DNA of 64,000 nt from Casuarina equisetifolia (Eukaryota; Streptophyta; Magnoliopsida; Fagales; Casuarinaceae): positions 13,625,931 through 13,689,930 of the forward strand of contig CM052357.1 in assembly GCA_028551475.1 (NCBI GenBank), given 5' to 3'. The notes beneath the pieces were generated by a model. The model saw only the letters and a list, made by a program, of their open reading frames with translations, was not told the DNA's origin and did not search any database. Position 1 is the first letter of the stretch, and the number at the start of each line of letters is the position of its first letter. The position numbers and the translations under genes were made by a program. Positions 51,601 to 63,511 of the stretch are shown here, piece after piece.

Positions 51601-54498
51601 GTGCCGTTCCATTGGAAGCCTGTATTGCAAAGGCACCTTCTCTTTCCATCTCTTGCTGCTTCGCAAATTGAATTCGTCCAGTTGTTGCAATCTTTGAATG
51701 AATTGCAGTTCGGCTCCGGCAGGGGCTCCAAACTAGTCTCTGCATCTTCTGCTTCGGTAATAGGGTTTATGAACAATGGGCATTACATTTAAAACCTAAA
51801 TTTTGACATCATATTAAAAAAAAATTTATAAATGGAGCTTTCTAAAAAGTTGTGCCTATCCTTGGCTGAACAGGGGAAAAAAGTTGCAGAGAGCTGCACA
51901 TATCCTCGGTTGTACGGAGAAATATTTCTCTAACACACGTGAAATGCATAATTTATTTAAACACAAATGTTGGTCATACAGTCAAGGGATACAAGTCCGA
52001 CTACTTTGAAATCACTACTGCGAAAATATCAGTTATGCCTCCAACATTATCAACCTCTTTGTAAGGATTTTTCTTATTCATTATTGGATATGATACTTTT
52101 AAGCTATTTCTTTTTATTACATCAAATTTTTATTTTTATAGAATTTGATTTTCTTCAATAGATGGGACTATGAAATGAAGGATTAGGTTTGATGCATTAT
52201 TTCATGTATCTTTTACACAAGTATTGATTTTATGATCAACATGTGCTACCAATATTAATGATAAGAGTACAATTTTTTTTTTAAAACCAAAAAAAAAAAA
52301 ATTAAACAAGAAAACAATTTGCTTAAACAAGAAAGGAGTAAGACCAAGACTGGATCCTCCTTCCCGATCTAATTTGTTCATCAATCAAAAGGCAATATTT
52401 ATCTCCCAGAGGGAAACGAAGGAGCATCCTAACCTTTTGTACAACTCCCAGTTGTGCCGTTCCACTGGAAGCCCGTAGTGCAAAGGCACCTTCTCTTTCC
52501 ATCTCCTGCTGCTTTGCAAATTGAATTGGACCAGTCGTTGCAATCTTTGGATGAATTGCAGATCGGCTCCTGCAGGGGCTCCCACATAATCTCTATATCT
52601 TCGTCTTGGGTAATAGGGTTCGCGGAATAAACGGTACTCCTGCTGATCACAAACGGCCCTGACCTGTTGAGCTGCAGATTTTCAGTTGACTTTCTATAGT
52701 TTCCTTCATATCCGACCGTAATGACAAATTTCCGAGCATTTGGATCGATTCTTGGGACTCGATAGCTACCACCGGGTGTACTGAAGCGAACCTGGCCGTT
52801 AGAGGTGTTGCAAAGGAAACTGAAGTACATGGGTTCACCACAATTTGTTCCAGTGCTCAGCGGATAGGGAATCATGTTTGTGCCACAAGGCTCACAGCTC
52901 CTCACAGTTGGTTCTGCAAAAGGAATCACATCTGTAAATGTAACTTAACATGAGAAAGAGAGCTTTAGACCTGTAATAGTATGAACACGTCTATCATTAT
53001 AAGAGGATAGCGAGCTGCTGACAGGAAAATACTTCTGCAAATACCCCAAGGGTTACAGGTGATTATATACAGGCAAAACAAGGTTCATTTTACAATTGTC
53101 TCACAAGATTTAGGTAGAATAATGGATGTTGAGGATAAGTAATGTCAGAGTGAAGCCCAAATAGAAAAACTGACAATTGAGTCAACGGGTTCGGCTCAGC
53201 TACTCACTTCCAGCATATTTCAATATGTAAAAAGGACTACCTATGTCAGATTTTGCCACGCGTACACTGAGGTTAAGACTGCTGTTTTTGTACTCCTCTC
53301 GCAGGTCGTTTACAACCTCAGACCAAATCAAGCAGGAGAAGTTACTGGTATCATATCCTTGCTGGCTGGTTGCGGCCACATATGCATAAGCTTGGCACTG
53401 GCAGCTTTTAAGGCAGCGGTCTCTGCAATCTGTTTCATTTTCCACTGGTGATATATCATTTGGATCGCTCATTTTCATCATCCTTAGGGTGAAGAAGGTG
53501 TCGGTCTCGCGACACGTCGAAATTCTGGTGCACCCACCTGAAAATTCTCCAGAATTCCACTTCTCGGAGTTACTCGGCTTGAACCCCGGCAAACATTTGC
53601 ATGGTATCCTATTGTTATTGTTGCAGCTGCCAAAGCTCCCACAGAGGTTTGGAGCACTGCAGTTTCCTGGTCCCCACCAAATCGATTCCCAATGATTGAC
53701 GTCCCAGATCATACACTCTAGACGCCCAGTGTAATTCATAACCAACCTTAAGACATTGAACTGCGGATTAAAACCTCCAGGCTTCAAGCTCCCGGTGAAA
53801 TTTGACAGAAAGTAGGAAATGACTGAAGGCATTTCATCTATCCAGTCCGACCTACCTGGTACACGATCTTTACCGAGAGGAAGTGGCTCTGTTGAGATAA
53901 CGTAGCTGTTCCCTCCTTCTTGACTTAGATTAAACTTGAATCTTCCAGTTCCAGGGTCCCCATCACGTCTCCATGAAGTCAATGACAGGTTTGCATTCAT
54001 CTTCATGCCCGGAAGAAATGTATCAGTTGGATCTTCGAAGCTCTCCCACAGGCTTATCGCCGGCTGATCATCATCACTAAAGACCAGGTTTCCAGAATCC
54101 AAGAGCTTCACAGCAAGGCTTTTAGACGAAAGCTTACCAGGTATAGACCAATAAATCACCCCACTGGGATCCGATACTATGAGCGTGCCATCTACTGCAA
54201 TTCCAAAAGCTCCATTGGGAACTTTTACTGGTTTTTCTCGGTTGGCAACCCATACAACAGTTCTTGGGTTCATGTTGTGGTACCATATCCCAACGTATCT
54301 ATTGTTGCTATTTGATGCTTCATTCGGGGTAAAGAACCCTAGCTCAAATATGCTTCCAATAGAGACAAGTGTTTCATTTTTCAGGTCACTAATGAAGCTG
54401 TTCCATTTTATAGTATCACTTGCAGAGCAGAGAAAAGCGGAACATACCAAGAACAAGCAGAAGATTGTAGTCGGCGTCTTGTTTACGGTAACGATCAT
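48650..54498 (-). CDS. G-type lectin S-receptor-like Ser/Thr kinase (At4g03230 type)
   Basis: Plasma-membrane receptor kinase of the S-domain-1 group. Eight exons (minus strand): 54498-53241, 52913-52434, 50361-50233, 50113-49911, 49830-49620, 49508-49271, 49191-49041, 48949-48650. All GT..AG borders and phases agree, giving 989 aa. Residues 1-27 are a signal peptide. The B-lectin domain contains [11 protein letters not shown] and SGNLVF. An S-locus glycoprotein region, an EGF-like segment ([20 protein letters not shown]) and a PAN domain ([14 protein letters not shown]) follow. Exon 2 (about 420-579) adds a second cysteine-rich module ([16 protein letters not shown]) and another EGF-like unit ([19 protein letters not shown]); this arrangement is the At4g03230 signature. 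The membrane span is in exon 3. Kinase motifs: [25 protein letters not shown] (Asp about 799), DFGLAR and SPEYAL. All catalytic residues are present, so an active RD kinase is expected. Ligand unknown. Intron 2 (2.07 kb) contains duplicated exon relics. Confidence 0.93.
50780..51800 (-). pseudogene. Duplicated EGF and transmembrane exon relics inside kinase intron 2
   Basis: 51776-51582 (minus strand) repeats the 3' part of exon 2: [19 protein letters not shown], then [19 protein letters not shown] and [14 protein letters not shown], with the same splice donor (GGTTAGGA). It is open and about 75% identical to exon 2. At about 50978-50880 a second transmembrane-exon copy starts after TTTCTTGCAG. 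It needs a frame change to give [15 protein letters not shown], so it is dead. Intronic text recurs with them: the kinase-proximal phrase near TGAACAGAG(C/A) occurs at about 50655, 51408 and 51865, and CTTTCATCACTA-like text at about 50806 and 51524. Intron 2 therefore grew by tandem duplication of exon 2-3 sequence. Confidence 0.75.
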
Positions 54499-57479
54499 GG
54501 TCCTGGTTACCGTCTGCTCTTACGGTTGCACACTTTAACAGCTCAAGACTCCGAGACCACCGGCTTGCCGCCCGAAGACCACTATTTCTTTCTCTTAACC
54601 ACTTCTCCGTCGGTATACCCAGTGGTAGTCTCCAGCGACGGAATACGCTGCCAGTTGACCTGGTCACTTCTCTAATGAGTATGGCTTAAAGGCGCAATAG
54701 ATGCCGTGATGGAAAAACCTTCAAATCAGAGAAAAATCTAACTAAAACTACAAAGATTAATGGGAGCTTTCTTGGCTATACAGAAATTTTTGGTAGTTTT
54801 AGAAATCACTTTTACAAGCAGAAGTTATGGAATCATGTTTCGGTCACCGTATTAGTTCTGAGATCCCACACTGCATCGTGAAGGAGTTTATCATAGGATC
54901 TCATAGGTGCTCATAGTGACGGGTCTATTTGCTTGCAAAACTCAATCCGGACCTAGCCTCCTATCCTTTTCGTTGCACACTTATCCTCCTTTCTCGTAAC
55001 TGTCAGTCACCCACCAATTGAAATCAGTCCCTCTGGAGCTCACGGGGACTCTTCTTTTACAATCGGAGTCTCCTTCCATTCAACTCCACAAGTTTTTCTC
55101 TACACTCGACAACCGGATCCCTCACTTCCGGAACCGAAGAACCCCAAATCGGCATGCCTCCTTCCACTGTATCCCAGACTAATTTACTCACCCTGAAGCA
55201 CTAGTCCCGCAAATTTAATCCAAAAGCTCCACTCGGGGTTCAACCAAGAGCAGAACAACTCTAATCTACTTCATCTATCAGCAATAATGAAAATCTACCT
55301 CCCACACACAACCTGTATGCATCCCACAGTCGCCGGACAGCAACCCAACGTTACACTCAAGCTCAGCCACATAAGCAACGAAGAACAACCAAATAAAACA
55401 TGCAGCCACCAAGACCCAGACGGGCTCCAGCAGCTATAGAACAATTAAACAAAACAGACACAAATTAACTGGAAGTAAACTTACAGAAAACATGTCTGAC
55501 AAGAGGGAGACTCAAACCTCGCAAAACGGGGGAGACTTCCCACAATCTAATAGTCAAACCAACCACCCCTTCTCCCAAAATATGTACATACCGACAAGCC
55601 AATCACACCTACAACCCTTATTTTCTCAACGAACGTGATTACTGATCCACCATTACAACACTTGCTACTTATTTATAAAAACACCACATCTACACAGCAA
55701 TAATGAACATTTAATTGGTATAAAGCTTGTCCTTGCATGCATTTACATGCACAGAATATTTTCTACTTTAAAATTCTAAAATCAACTCCCAAAAAATCTC
55801 GATCTAATCCTACCATCAACAAGGCTCAAAAGGAGTTCGAAGCCGAGCAGATGGGGCTGACAGGCCGTGTTTTCCCCTGCGCCACAAGGACAGTATCGTC
55901 CTTAGGTCTCCTCATTACCTCAGACTGTCAACTCTTCCAGTCCCAGATAGCTTCCAAAGTCATTATCTAACCGTCCTTGTGTTTCAACTACATTTATTAT
56001 TACTTATTTATTTTATAGAATGTATCATACTGTGTTGTATCAAAAAGTGAAATCTTAGTTAACGAATGCCTTACTTTTTGTGGAATGTTGTGGCTGGGCC
56101 AACCATTTTATGAGATGTTGCAGCAGGACTGCTATGGAGTTTTCTTTTCATTTTTATTTCATTTTTTATTTTTCTTTTACATCTGCACTTCTTTTAATGC
56201 TATTCTGTTTATGCCAGAATTTTATTCTTTACCGGCAAGTTTGTGACTATGATTCTCAATAGTAATTTTCTAGACTTGTTTAGAATAAGGAGACCAAGAG
56301 TATTTGTCTTTAAACGTACAATATTTTTTTTAAACTTTTCTAAGGAAAATTGCACGTTCCTTGCAAGTTGAAAAATATATATAAACTACAAGATAAAAAG
56401 AAAAGAGTAAGATAATAGGACTAAAAGGATGATTTTGAAATCTCTCAAAGTCGCCAAAGATGATGACTTTACTCCTATAAAGAAGATAAGGGATGATTTG
56501 GCTAACCTAGTCCCACCGACATTTTTTTAATGTAATTTATAATGATAATTTAAAATTAGAGTCCAAAAACTAATACGTGAAAATCATGTTTGCCTTTTTT
56601 CTTTTTTTTTTTTATTGCATTCTAAAGTTAAAAATTGCTAAGAGGTGTAACTTGCAATGAAATATTGTTGAAGGAGATTGAGTATCATTTTATGAATATA
56701 AAGATAATCTGGATATATCACATATAACATGTGGAAATCACCTTTTTTTTTCGCTTTAACTTTAAAAACTATTTCAGGATAAAGCTTATAAGAAAATACT
56801 AGTCTAAATAAACTGGATCAGTTTTAAAATTTCCAATTGCTGCATGAGGGTCTTTGATAGGTACTGACAAAACTCTCTTTAGAATTTTTCTCAACTTCGG
56901 CAGTGACAGTTTCTACCCATAAGAATTCCCCTCAACATTTTCCTTAAAAATCTCTTTAATGACATTGACGATGATCCCTAAACTTAGACAGCGCCTCCCT
57001 GTGGACAACAATTATAGATTTGAGACACACTTTCATCTATTAAAGATGGCCCCTGTTTTTGTAGCCAATCAAGAGTCAGGTATAATATCTACTTGCATTT
57101 TCCTTATTAGCTCCACTCAATTGTTTTAAGATTTGATAAATGCTTCAGTCCGTAGGAGTGAGCCCCTTCATATGTTGTTGTTAGAAAACCGAAATCATGT
57201 AACAAATACACACACAACACAAAGATGCATATGGATTAGAAAGAAATGTAACCTTATACTTCTCAGTGTTCTTATCGTGTTTTGATTGCTTAATCCCTTC
57301 TTTTTCCTCACACATATGTCATCCATAAACTTAAGCAAGAGCTTTCCTTTGTTTAAATTTTCTCTCTTTTTTATTATCATTAAAAATACTAAGAATAAAA
57401 GTTGAGCAAGATATGTATTTCATGATGTTTCACTCACATGTGAGTCTATTATCACATTATTACACTTGATAATCCTTCA
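54499..57479. other. 5' flank of the lectin kinase and spacer
   Basis: Promoter side of the minus-strand kinase. 54540-55700 is GC-richer than the surrounding DNA but gives no recognisable protein on either strand. From 56 kb onward it is AT-rich spacer. No RNA gene or transposon was identified. Confidence 0.45.
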
Positions 57480-57941
57480 TTTAGAATCATGAAAATTATT
57501 TAATGTTAAAACATAAAATTCTTTAAGGTCCCATGTTTTCAAAGATATATATTTGCATATTAAATAATATTGACATTTTGAAAAATAATTAGTGTTAGAG
57601 AAAAAAAAATTATTAGACGATAAGAAAAGTTGATAGCAATAATTCATAGAAGTTAAATGTGTGGGAAAATAAACATAAGAGGTAGACTAAAGAAAAGGAG
57701 GGTTGGTAGCTTTGATAGTTTAGAAATTAATTGAAATTAGTGGGGCAAGCTATAGAATAGATAAAAAGGAAAGGAAAGAAGAAAACAAAGAACAAGGGAA
57801 CATAATACACAATTAATCACACAAGTTTACGTATTAGTCATTTATTAATTAATTACGTAAAGAGCTAATGAACAATTGTATTTAATTCAAATAAAAATAT
57901 ATAGATTTACATAGTACAATGTATTTTATAAAATAGTTACC

Positions 57942-58050
57942 CTATTTCTTGGTCATCTTTCCTCTCCATGGATGTGAAAAAGTAATAGCACATGGCAAAA
58001 CAAATACAATTATAAAAGGAATCAAAACAATCGGTATATGACATGTTTCC
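57942..58050 (-). pseudogene. Relic transmembrane exon of a lectin receptor kinase (copy B)
   Basis: Reverse-complement text from about 58050 to 57942 aligns with copy A 37640-37537: the start context TTCAATTGGAAACATGT, the hydrophobic core, ATGGAGAGGAAAGATGACCA (basic stop-transfer) and a GT donor. It differs from copy A by point changes, including alterations that break the open frame seen in copy A. It is an exon fossil rather than a gene. Confidence 0.55.
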
Positions 58051-58089
58051 AATTGAATAACTTTTAAAGGCTAATTAATCTACAAGAAT

Positions 58090-61000
58090 ACATACTCCTT
58101 AATGATGGAACTGAAGATGGATCCTGCTAAACATCAGCAACATTATTTGTTTAAGTGTCACTATTATCTGCACCTTATTGGTAATTCTGAACTTGATCCT
58201 AAACATCATGTTGAATATCACTTCCAACTTATACTGGCAATTGTCTCTGTCAATCATTTAAAGGACTTAAATTAATATTAACACCAATCGTAGAACCTTG
58301 TGATATATTCTTTTCATTATGACCAATATCTGTCATATTTTGATTCTAAAAAAATACAACATCACAACTCATGATTTTCTTCACACTTGGATCATAACAC
58401 CTGTAGCCAAATTCATCATAACCATAACTAAGAAATATATATTCTTGTGTCTTGACATCTAACTTAGATCTCTCATCTTTTAGAATATAAACAAATGCTT
58501 TACAACTAAATACTCATAGATAGTTATAGGAAACATCCTTACCAAACCTAACTCTATCTAGCACATTACCATTTAAAGTAACAGTTAGAGATAAATTAAT
58601 AACATGAGCTGTTATAAGTAATGTCTCATCCCAAAATGTCTTTGGCAGGTTAGCATTTGAAATCATACATATGACTCTCTCAACCAATGTCATGTTCATT
58701 CTTTCTACTATACTATTCAACTATGGTGTTTTTGAAGGTGCCTTCTGATGTCGAATATCATGTTGCCTACAATGCTCATCAAATGGTCCAATGTACTCAC
58801 CACCATTGTCTAATCGAATGCATTTCAACTTCTTTCCAGTTTGCTTCTCTACTGAAACTTGTAACTACTTGAATACATTTAGTACTTAATCTTTTGACGA
58901 CAAAACATAAACCTAAAGCTTTCTTAAGTAGTCATCAGTGAACGTCACAAAGTAGGATGCTCCACTAAGCATTCTCAGGTTAACTAGGCCACAAACATCC
59001 GAGTGTACTAACTCTAAGAAATATGATTTTCTTAAAGAATGGTAACTATAGAATGAAACTTTTTTCTATTTCCCAACTAAACAATGTACACACTTTTCTA
59101 GTTTTGCACTCTTAATCCTAGATAGCAAGTTATTCTTTGCCAACACATTCATGTCCTTCTCACTCATGTGACTTAACCTTTTATGCCATAAAATATTTGC
59201 ATTCCCATCTTCCACTACATTACAAATGTTATTGGAAATCTTAGCCTGAAACAAATGTAAAGACGACTCTTTCTTACCTCTAGTCATAACTAATGAACCT
59301 TTAGTGAGTTTCCATTGTCCATTATTGAAGATATTACAAAAACTTTCATCATCAAGTTGTTTAGTAGAAATCAAATTTAAGCAAATTTCAAGTACATGTC
59401 TAACATTCTTCAAAACCAACTTGGATCCATTACGAGTCTCTAAGTATACATCTCCCATACCTGGAACTTTAGCCAAACAATCATTACCCATCTTCAATGT
59501 GCCAAAGTTTCCAAGAGTATGAGAAGTAAAGAACTCCTTCTTGGAAGTAATATGAAGAGAAACACCACTATCAATTACCCAACTTGTCTCATTACTTGCA
59601 AAATTCACATTATTATCATAGCACATGATAACAAGTTCATTGTAACCGCTGCAACTCGATCATCATCATTGTTATCCTTCTTTTCATTTCTACCTATACC
59701 ATTCTATTTTTTAGCTGGAAGCAGTTTTTCTTAATAGGACCCATCTTGCCACAATGATGGCACTCTACATTTTTATGCTACGATCTAGACATACTTTGAC
59801 TTTTGTTATTACCTCTAAGACCTTTACTTTGACTTCTCCCTCTGTTTTAAACAACCAAAGCTTCAAAATGAGACAAAGAATCCTGATTTTTTCTTCTCAT
59901 CTCTTCATTCAAAATACTAGTCTTAGCAAAATCCATAGTAATAATACCATTGGGAGCAAAGTTACTCATTGATATACTAAATGTTTCCTAAGATTCTGGT
60001 AAAGTATCAAGTAACCAAAGTCCTTGTGCTTCAACTTCAAATTTCATATTCATGCCTGAAAGTTGATCTAACATTCCTAAAACTCATTTACGTGATTAGA
60101 TATGGATTGCCCATTTTTGTATTTCAAGCTAATAAGTTGCTTCATCAAATATATATTATTGTTTCCAGTCTTTTGAGCATATAAGAATTTAAACTTGTTC
60201 CATAGAGTTCGAGCATGTGTTTTTTTACTGATGTGATTCAAAACATTCTCATCTACAAATTGTTGAATGAACCTATATACAATTTTATGCTCAAGAGTCT
60301 GATTGGCCTCACTCATGTTGTCTAGTCTTGTTTCATTAAACACTAGTAAATGCCAACACTTCACATAAAACAAATCTTCCATCTTACCCTTCCAAACATG
60401 ATAATTTCTCCCATTCAAACTAATCATCCTATTAGTACTTAGTTCCATCATTCAATCAAATCCAAAAAAATAAAACAACCACAACTTAAGTTCTTGATAC
60501 CACTATGATGGGAAAAAATATCTTATAAAGTTTTCCATTTTGATTAAACCTATGAGGAAATACTAAAACACCAACAATGTATTTGAATCACAAGTAAAAT
60601 ATGCAAATATCATAATCAACACAAGAGAATTTTTATGTGGAATAACTCCTCCAATGTGAAGGATAAAAACCATGGGACCAATCACGGAGTTCACCCAAAT
60701 TTCACTATATAAATTGTTAAATTTACAACCTAATCAATTCCTTAACAATAGCAACATGACAAAGATTTACTGATTCAACAACAATAGAATCACCAATTAA
60801 TAATAAAGAATAAGTTGTAAACATCAACTTAACCAAGAAAAGTTAGAAAAATATCACCCAAAGTTTTGACTAAGATATGCTGATTTAAAGAGCTCCAAAT
60901 GACAATCCAACTGCTTATAATGAAGAACACCTAATTCCAAACCTGCTGATAAAAAATCAGCTCAATCGGACTACAGATTGACCTTGATCAATCGTTTGAT

Positions 61001-61169
61001 CAACTGCTACATAGGGCTTCTAATTCCTGTAAAAATCTGTTCTTTTTCTTTTGTTTTGACAACCACACGCATCAAGAAAAAATCTATATTTTTCCTTTTA
61101 AACCTTAAGCCACATTATCCTAATAGGACCCAATAATAAGTCCCAAATATGGGCTAGACCAGCCTAACA
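58090..61169 (-). mobile_element. 3'-truncated Ty1-copia retrotransposon with 5' LTR
   Basis: Reading on the minus strand: 5' LTR 61169-60506 (TGTTAGGCTGG to TTTTCCCATCA), then a primer-binding site TGGTATCAAGAAC (about 60502-60490). Gag with the UBN2 domain follows (60451-60077: ISLNGRNYHVWKGKMEDLF). A CCHC-type knuckle near 59755 reads CHHCGKMGPIKKNC, with Pro where His is expected. Protease with intact DSG (WVIDSGVSLHITSK), the GAG-pre-integrase region (ILWHKRLSHMSEKDM) and an integrase fragment (NSIVERMNMTLVERVICM) come next. It stops near 58090 before reverse transcriptase, and no 3' LTR is present. It is the same family as the plus-strand copy at 44.2-47.8 kb. Confidence 0.88.
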
Positions 61170-61797
61170 GACAAATCTCACTTTAATACCCATAAGACAA
61201 ATGGATCTTTATCAAAACTTCATTTGACACTAAATGAGCTCTAATAAGAAAAAAAGAAAAAGGACAATAATATATCATATTCCATATACTATTACCTAAA
61301 TTTTAACGCAAAAATTAGCTTATAAATTTGGGAGACATTTTTAATTTTAAAATTTATTAAAAAATTATATATTTCTAATGTGGAATTTAAGTCCTCGACA
61401 TTCTGTACACTAAACATAACTTTTATTTAAAATTGAATGATTTAGAATGGATGCTTATCAACTCAAGTTTTTTGCCAACAAAGGCAAAGTTTTGTGTGCC
61501 TTCAATAATCTAGTGGTCATATTTGAAGCATTGGTAGCATTACAACCCAAACATCAATACCAAACTTCTGCTATTAATATCAATTACAAGGATCTAATCC
61601 CTTTTTCTTTAAAAAAAAAAAACAGAAAAAAGAAGAAGACAATAGCAAAACAAATGGTATACTTGAAATTATAAATAAGCATAAAAGGATGCTTGGCATC
61701 TCATTGCAAAGGGCTTTGGTCCTAACTTGCAATTTGCATTGTTTCATCACTAATTTTCCCATGACATTTTCTATTATGATCTCATTAGCTTTACATG

Positions 61798-62108
61798 TTT
61801 TGATGTTGGTCAGTATTAGCCTCCAAGTTTGCTTTTAAGCATGATGCCATGGATCTAGTTAAAGGTCCTATATAGTCTCCCACGAAAAATATAATGGGGC
61901 TCAATGAGAACACCTAAACCAAAGAAGGATAAAAGGAGGCTTAAATTGGAACTCCTAAAGTAGAACTATATTCTAAAGCTAAAGTCAACAATTCAAACTA
62001 CCTCTCTGAGATCATATATTTTTATAAGAAAGAAACCAAGAAACCCTAATGGGCTTGATAAAACTAACTTAACTAATTTTAGGATAGACTCATAAGCCTA
62101 GACTTATA
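61798..62108. mobile_element. 311-bp insertion with ACATG flanks, class unknown
   Basis: Absent from copy A, which reads directly through (38230-38260). It is bounded by ACATG at 61793-61797 and 62109-62113, a plausible 5-bp target-site duplication. No terminal inverted repeat was seen. Alternatively its ends TGTTTT..ATAACA could be those of a short LTR or TRIM. Confidence 0.45.
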
Positions 62109-62413
62109 ACATGTTCACTTTGTGAGAAAGAATAATTAATGATTGATATTTACCTTGTATTTGTGGAGTTTTTTTGGGCAATCTTGTACATAGACTTTTC
62201 TTTTCTTTATTTTCCTATTGAAAACACCATACAATAAAAGTGGAAAATTACCTCATTAAGCATTGCCCAACTTTGTCATTAACTAGAAGTTATATCATTT
62301 GATTGATCTAAAGGACCAAATCATACATTCAATTCTAGTTATGAATGACTGATATGATAAAATTATGTTTAAATTTATCAACTTAACACTCAAATTGATT
62401 GGTGTATTAATAC

Positions 62414-63080
62414 CTCTATTTTCTTTAAATAATCTAAACAATTAAGAAAAGATGTAATAAATAAATGATTGCATTTCAAAGTGAAAGGAAGATTCCCTAG
62501 GAATTTCTTATTCCCTTCTTAATTAGACATTTTTGTCTTTAATACAACACTGGGTTATGCATCTTCCAATTATCCATTCCCTTTGTCCATTTGTCCCATG
62601 TGCTTAAACAACATTTATGTGAGGATAGCAAACATCGGCTTGGAACATGGTTTCATCCATTGAAAATGATTGTTTCTTATATATGAAGGAATTGTTGCAG
62701 AAGTGACCCATCACATAAATATATAAACATATAGATCAAACCATAAACATACAAGAGACACAAGATTTAGGAGGTTTAGACCAACAATAAACAACTTAAG
62801 GAAAGACATGTTAAGGTCAGATATTACATATAGAACAAACATGATTAATAGATATGAACATCTATTGTAAGACTTCTTTGCAGTGAGATATGGAGTCTAA
62901 CTTGGCGGATATTCACAATTGGCTAGAAGACTAGCTAGATGAGTTGGAGTTAGTGGTAAAGGTGCCATTCATGGAAGCTAGGAGATAGTTGTGATTATAG
63001 GAGCCATGGAGTTCATGAGATTTTGGCGATTCATAAAAGAGCTTGATTTAAGCCTGATTTCTTTGACCATTCAAAGATGA
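62414..63080. other. Spacer with an inverted LTR-end fragment
   Basis: 62718-62785 is the reverse complement, with a few changes, of the LTR text at 63932-64000 (shared AAACATACAAGAGACACAAG). It therefore holds a piece of the same LTR family in opposite orientation. The rest has no recognised gene. Confidence 0.55.
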
Positions 63081-63385
63081 TATACCTTTAGTTGGTTATC
63101 CCTTTTATCATATCAGAGATAAAGGAATAGCTTGAGGATCTAGGGGAGATACATATTTCCCATGAGTTAATGTGTTATTCAGTTGGGTATCCTTTCATTA
63201 GTAATGAAGGAAGAGCTCAAGAAGCTAGATAAGAGACGTCTTTAGATGCAACTTGAGAAGTTAAGGGAAATACACATTTCCAAGTGCAGTTGATGTGTTA
63301 TTCAGTTGGGTATCCCTTCACCGGTGATGGAGGAATAGCTTAAAAAGCTAGAGAAGAGATGTCTTTAGATGTAGTTGATGTGCTA
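63080..63385 (+). repeat. About 123-bp imperfect tandem repeat
   Basis: TGTGTTATTCAGTTGGGTAT occurs at 63171 and 63294, each followed by CC(T/C)TTCA, a GATGAAGGAATAGCT-like segment, AAG(A/C)AGCTAGA and AGAGA(C/T)GTCTTTAGATG. A more diverged partial unit precedes them at 63095-63170. It lies just upstream of the LTR starting at 63512. Confidence 0.75.
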
Positions 63386-63511
63386 ATCGGGATGTTGGAT
63401 TAATTTTAAAAAGATGTTTCCTTAACTATTGGAAGGCTTAGAGATAATATATATAGCAAACCAACCTATTGTGCATGGTTGTTGCACTAATTTTAATTCA
63501 AAGGGAGAAAT

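Larger units (their letters stand above)
57480..62412. repeat. Segmental duplication copy B, interrupted by insertions
   Basis: It aligns with copy A (37080-39448) in the same orientation. It is split by the truncated minus-strand copia element (about 58090-61169) and by a 311-bp insertion at 61798-62108. The insertion edges are visible because copy A runs straight across the sites. A relic receptor-kinase transmembrane exon is at 57942-58050 on the minus strand. Confidence 0.85.

Noticed and set aside
51545..51745. Alternative minus-strand frames over the duplicate EGF exon
   Set aside because: The frame at 51776-51582 matches exon 2; the others are its out-of-frame shadows.
54416..54667. 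83-codon minus-strand frame across the kinase start
   Set aside because: Different frame from the signal peptide and lectin domain, and no family signature. At most an upstream ORF.
63080..63385. CRISPR-like array
   Set aside because: Two to three long diverged units without regular spacers in plant nuclear DNA; an ordinary tandem repeat.
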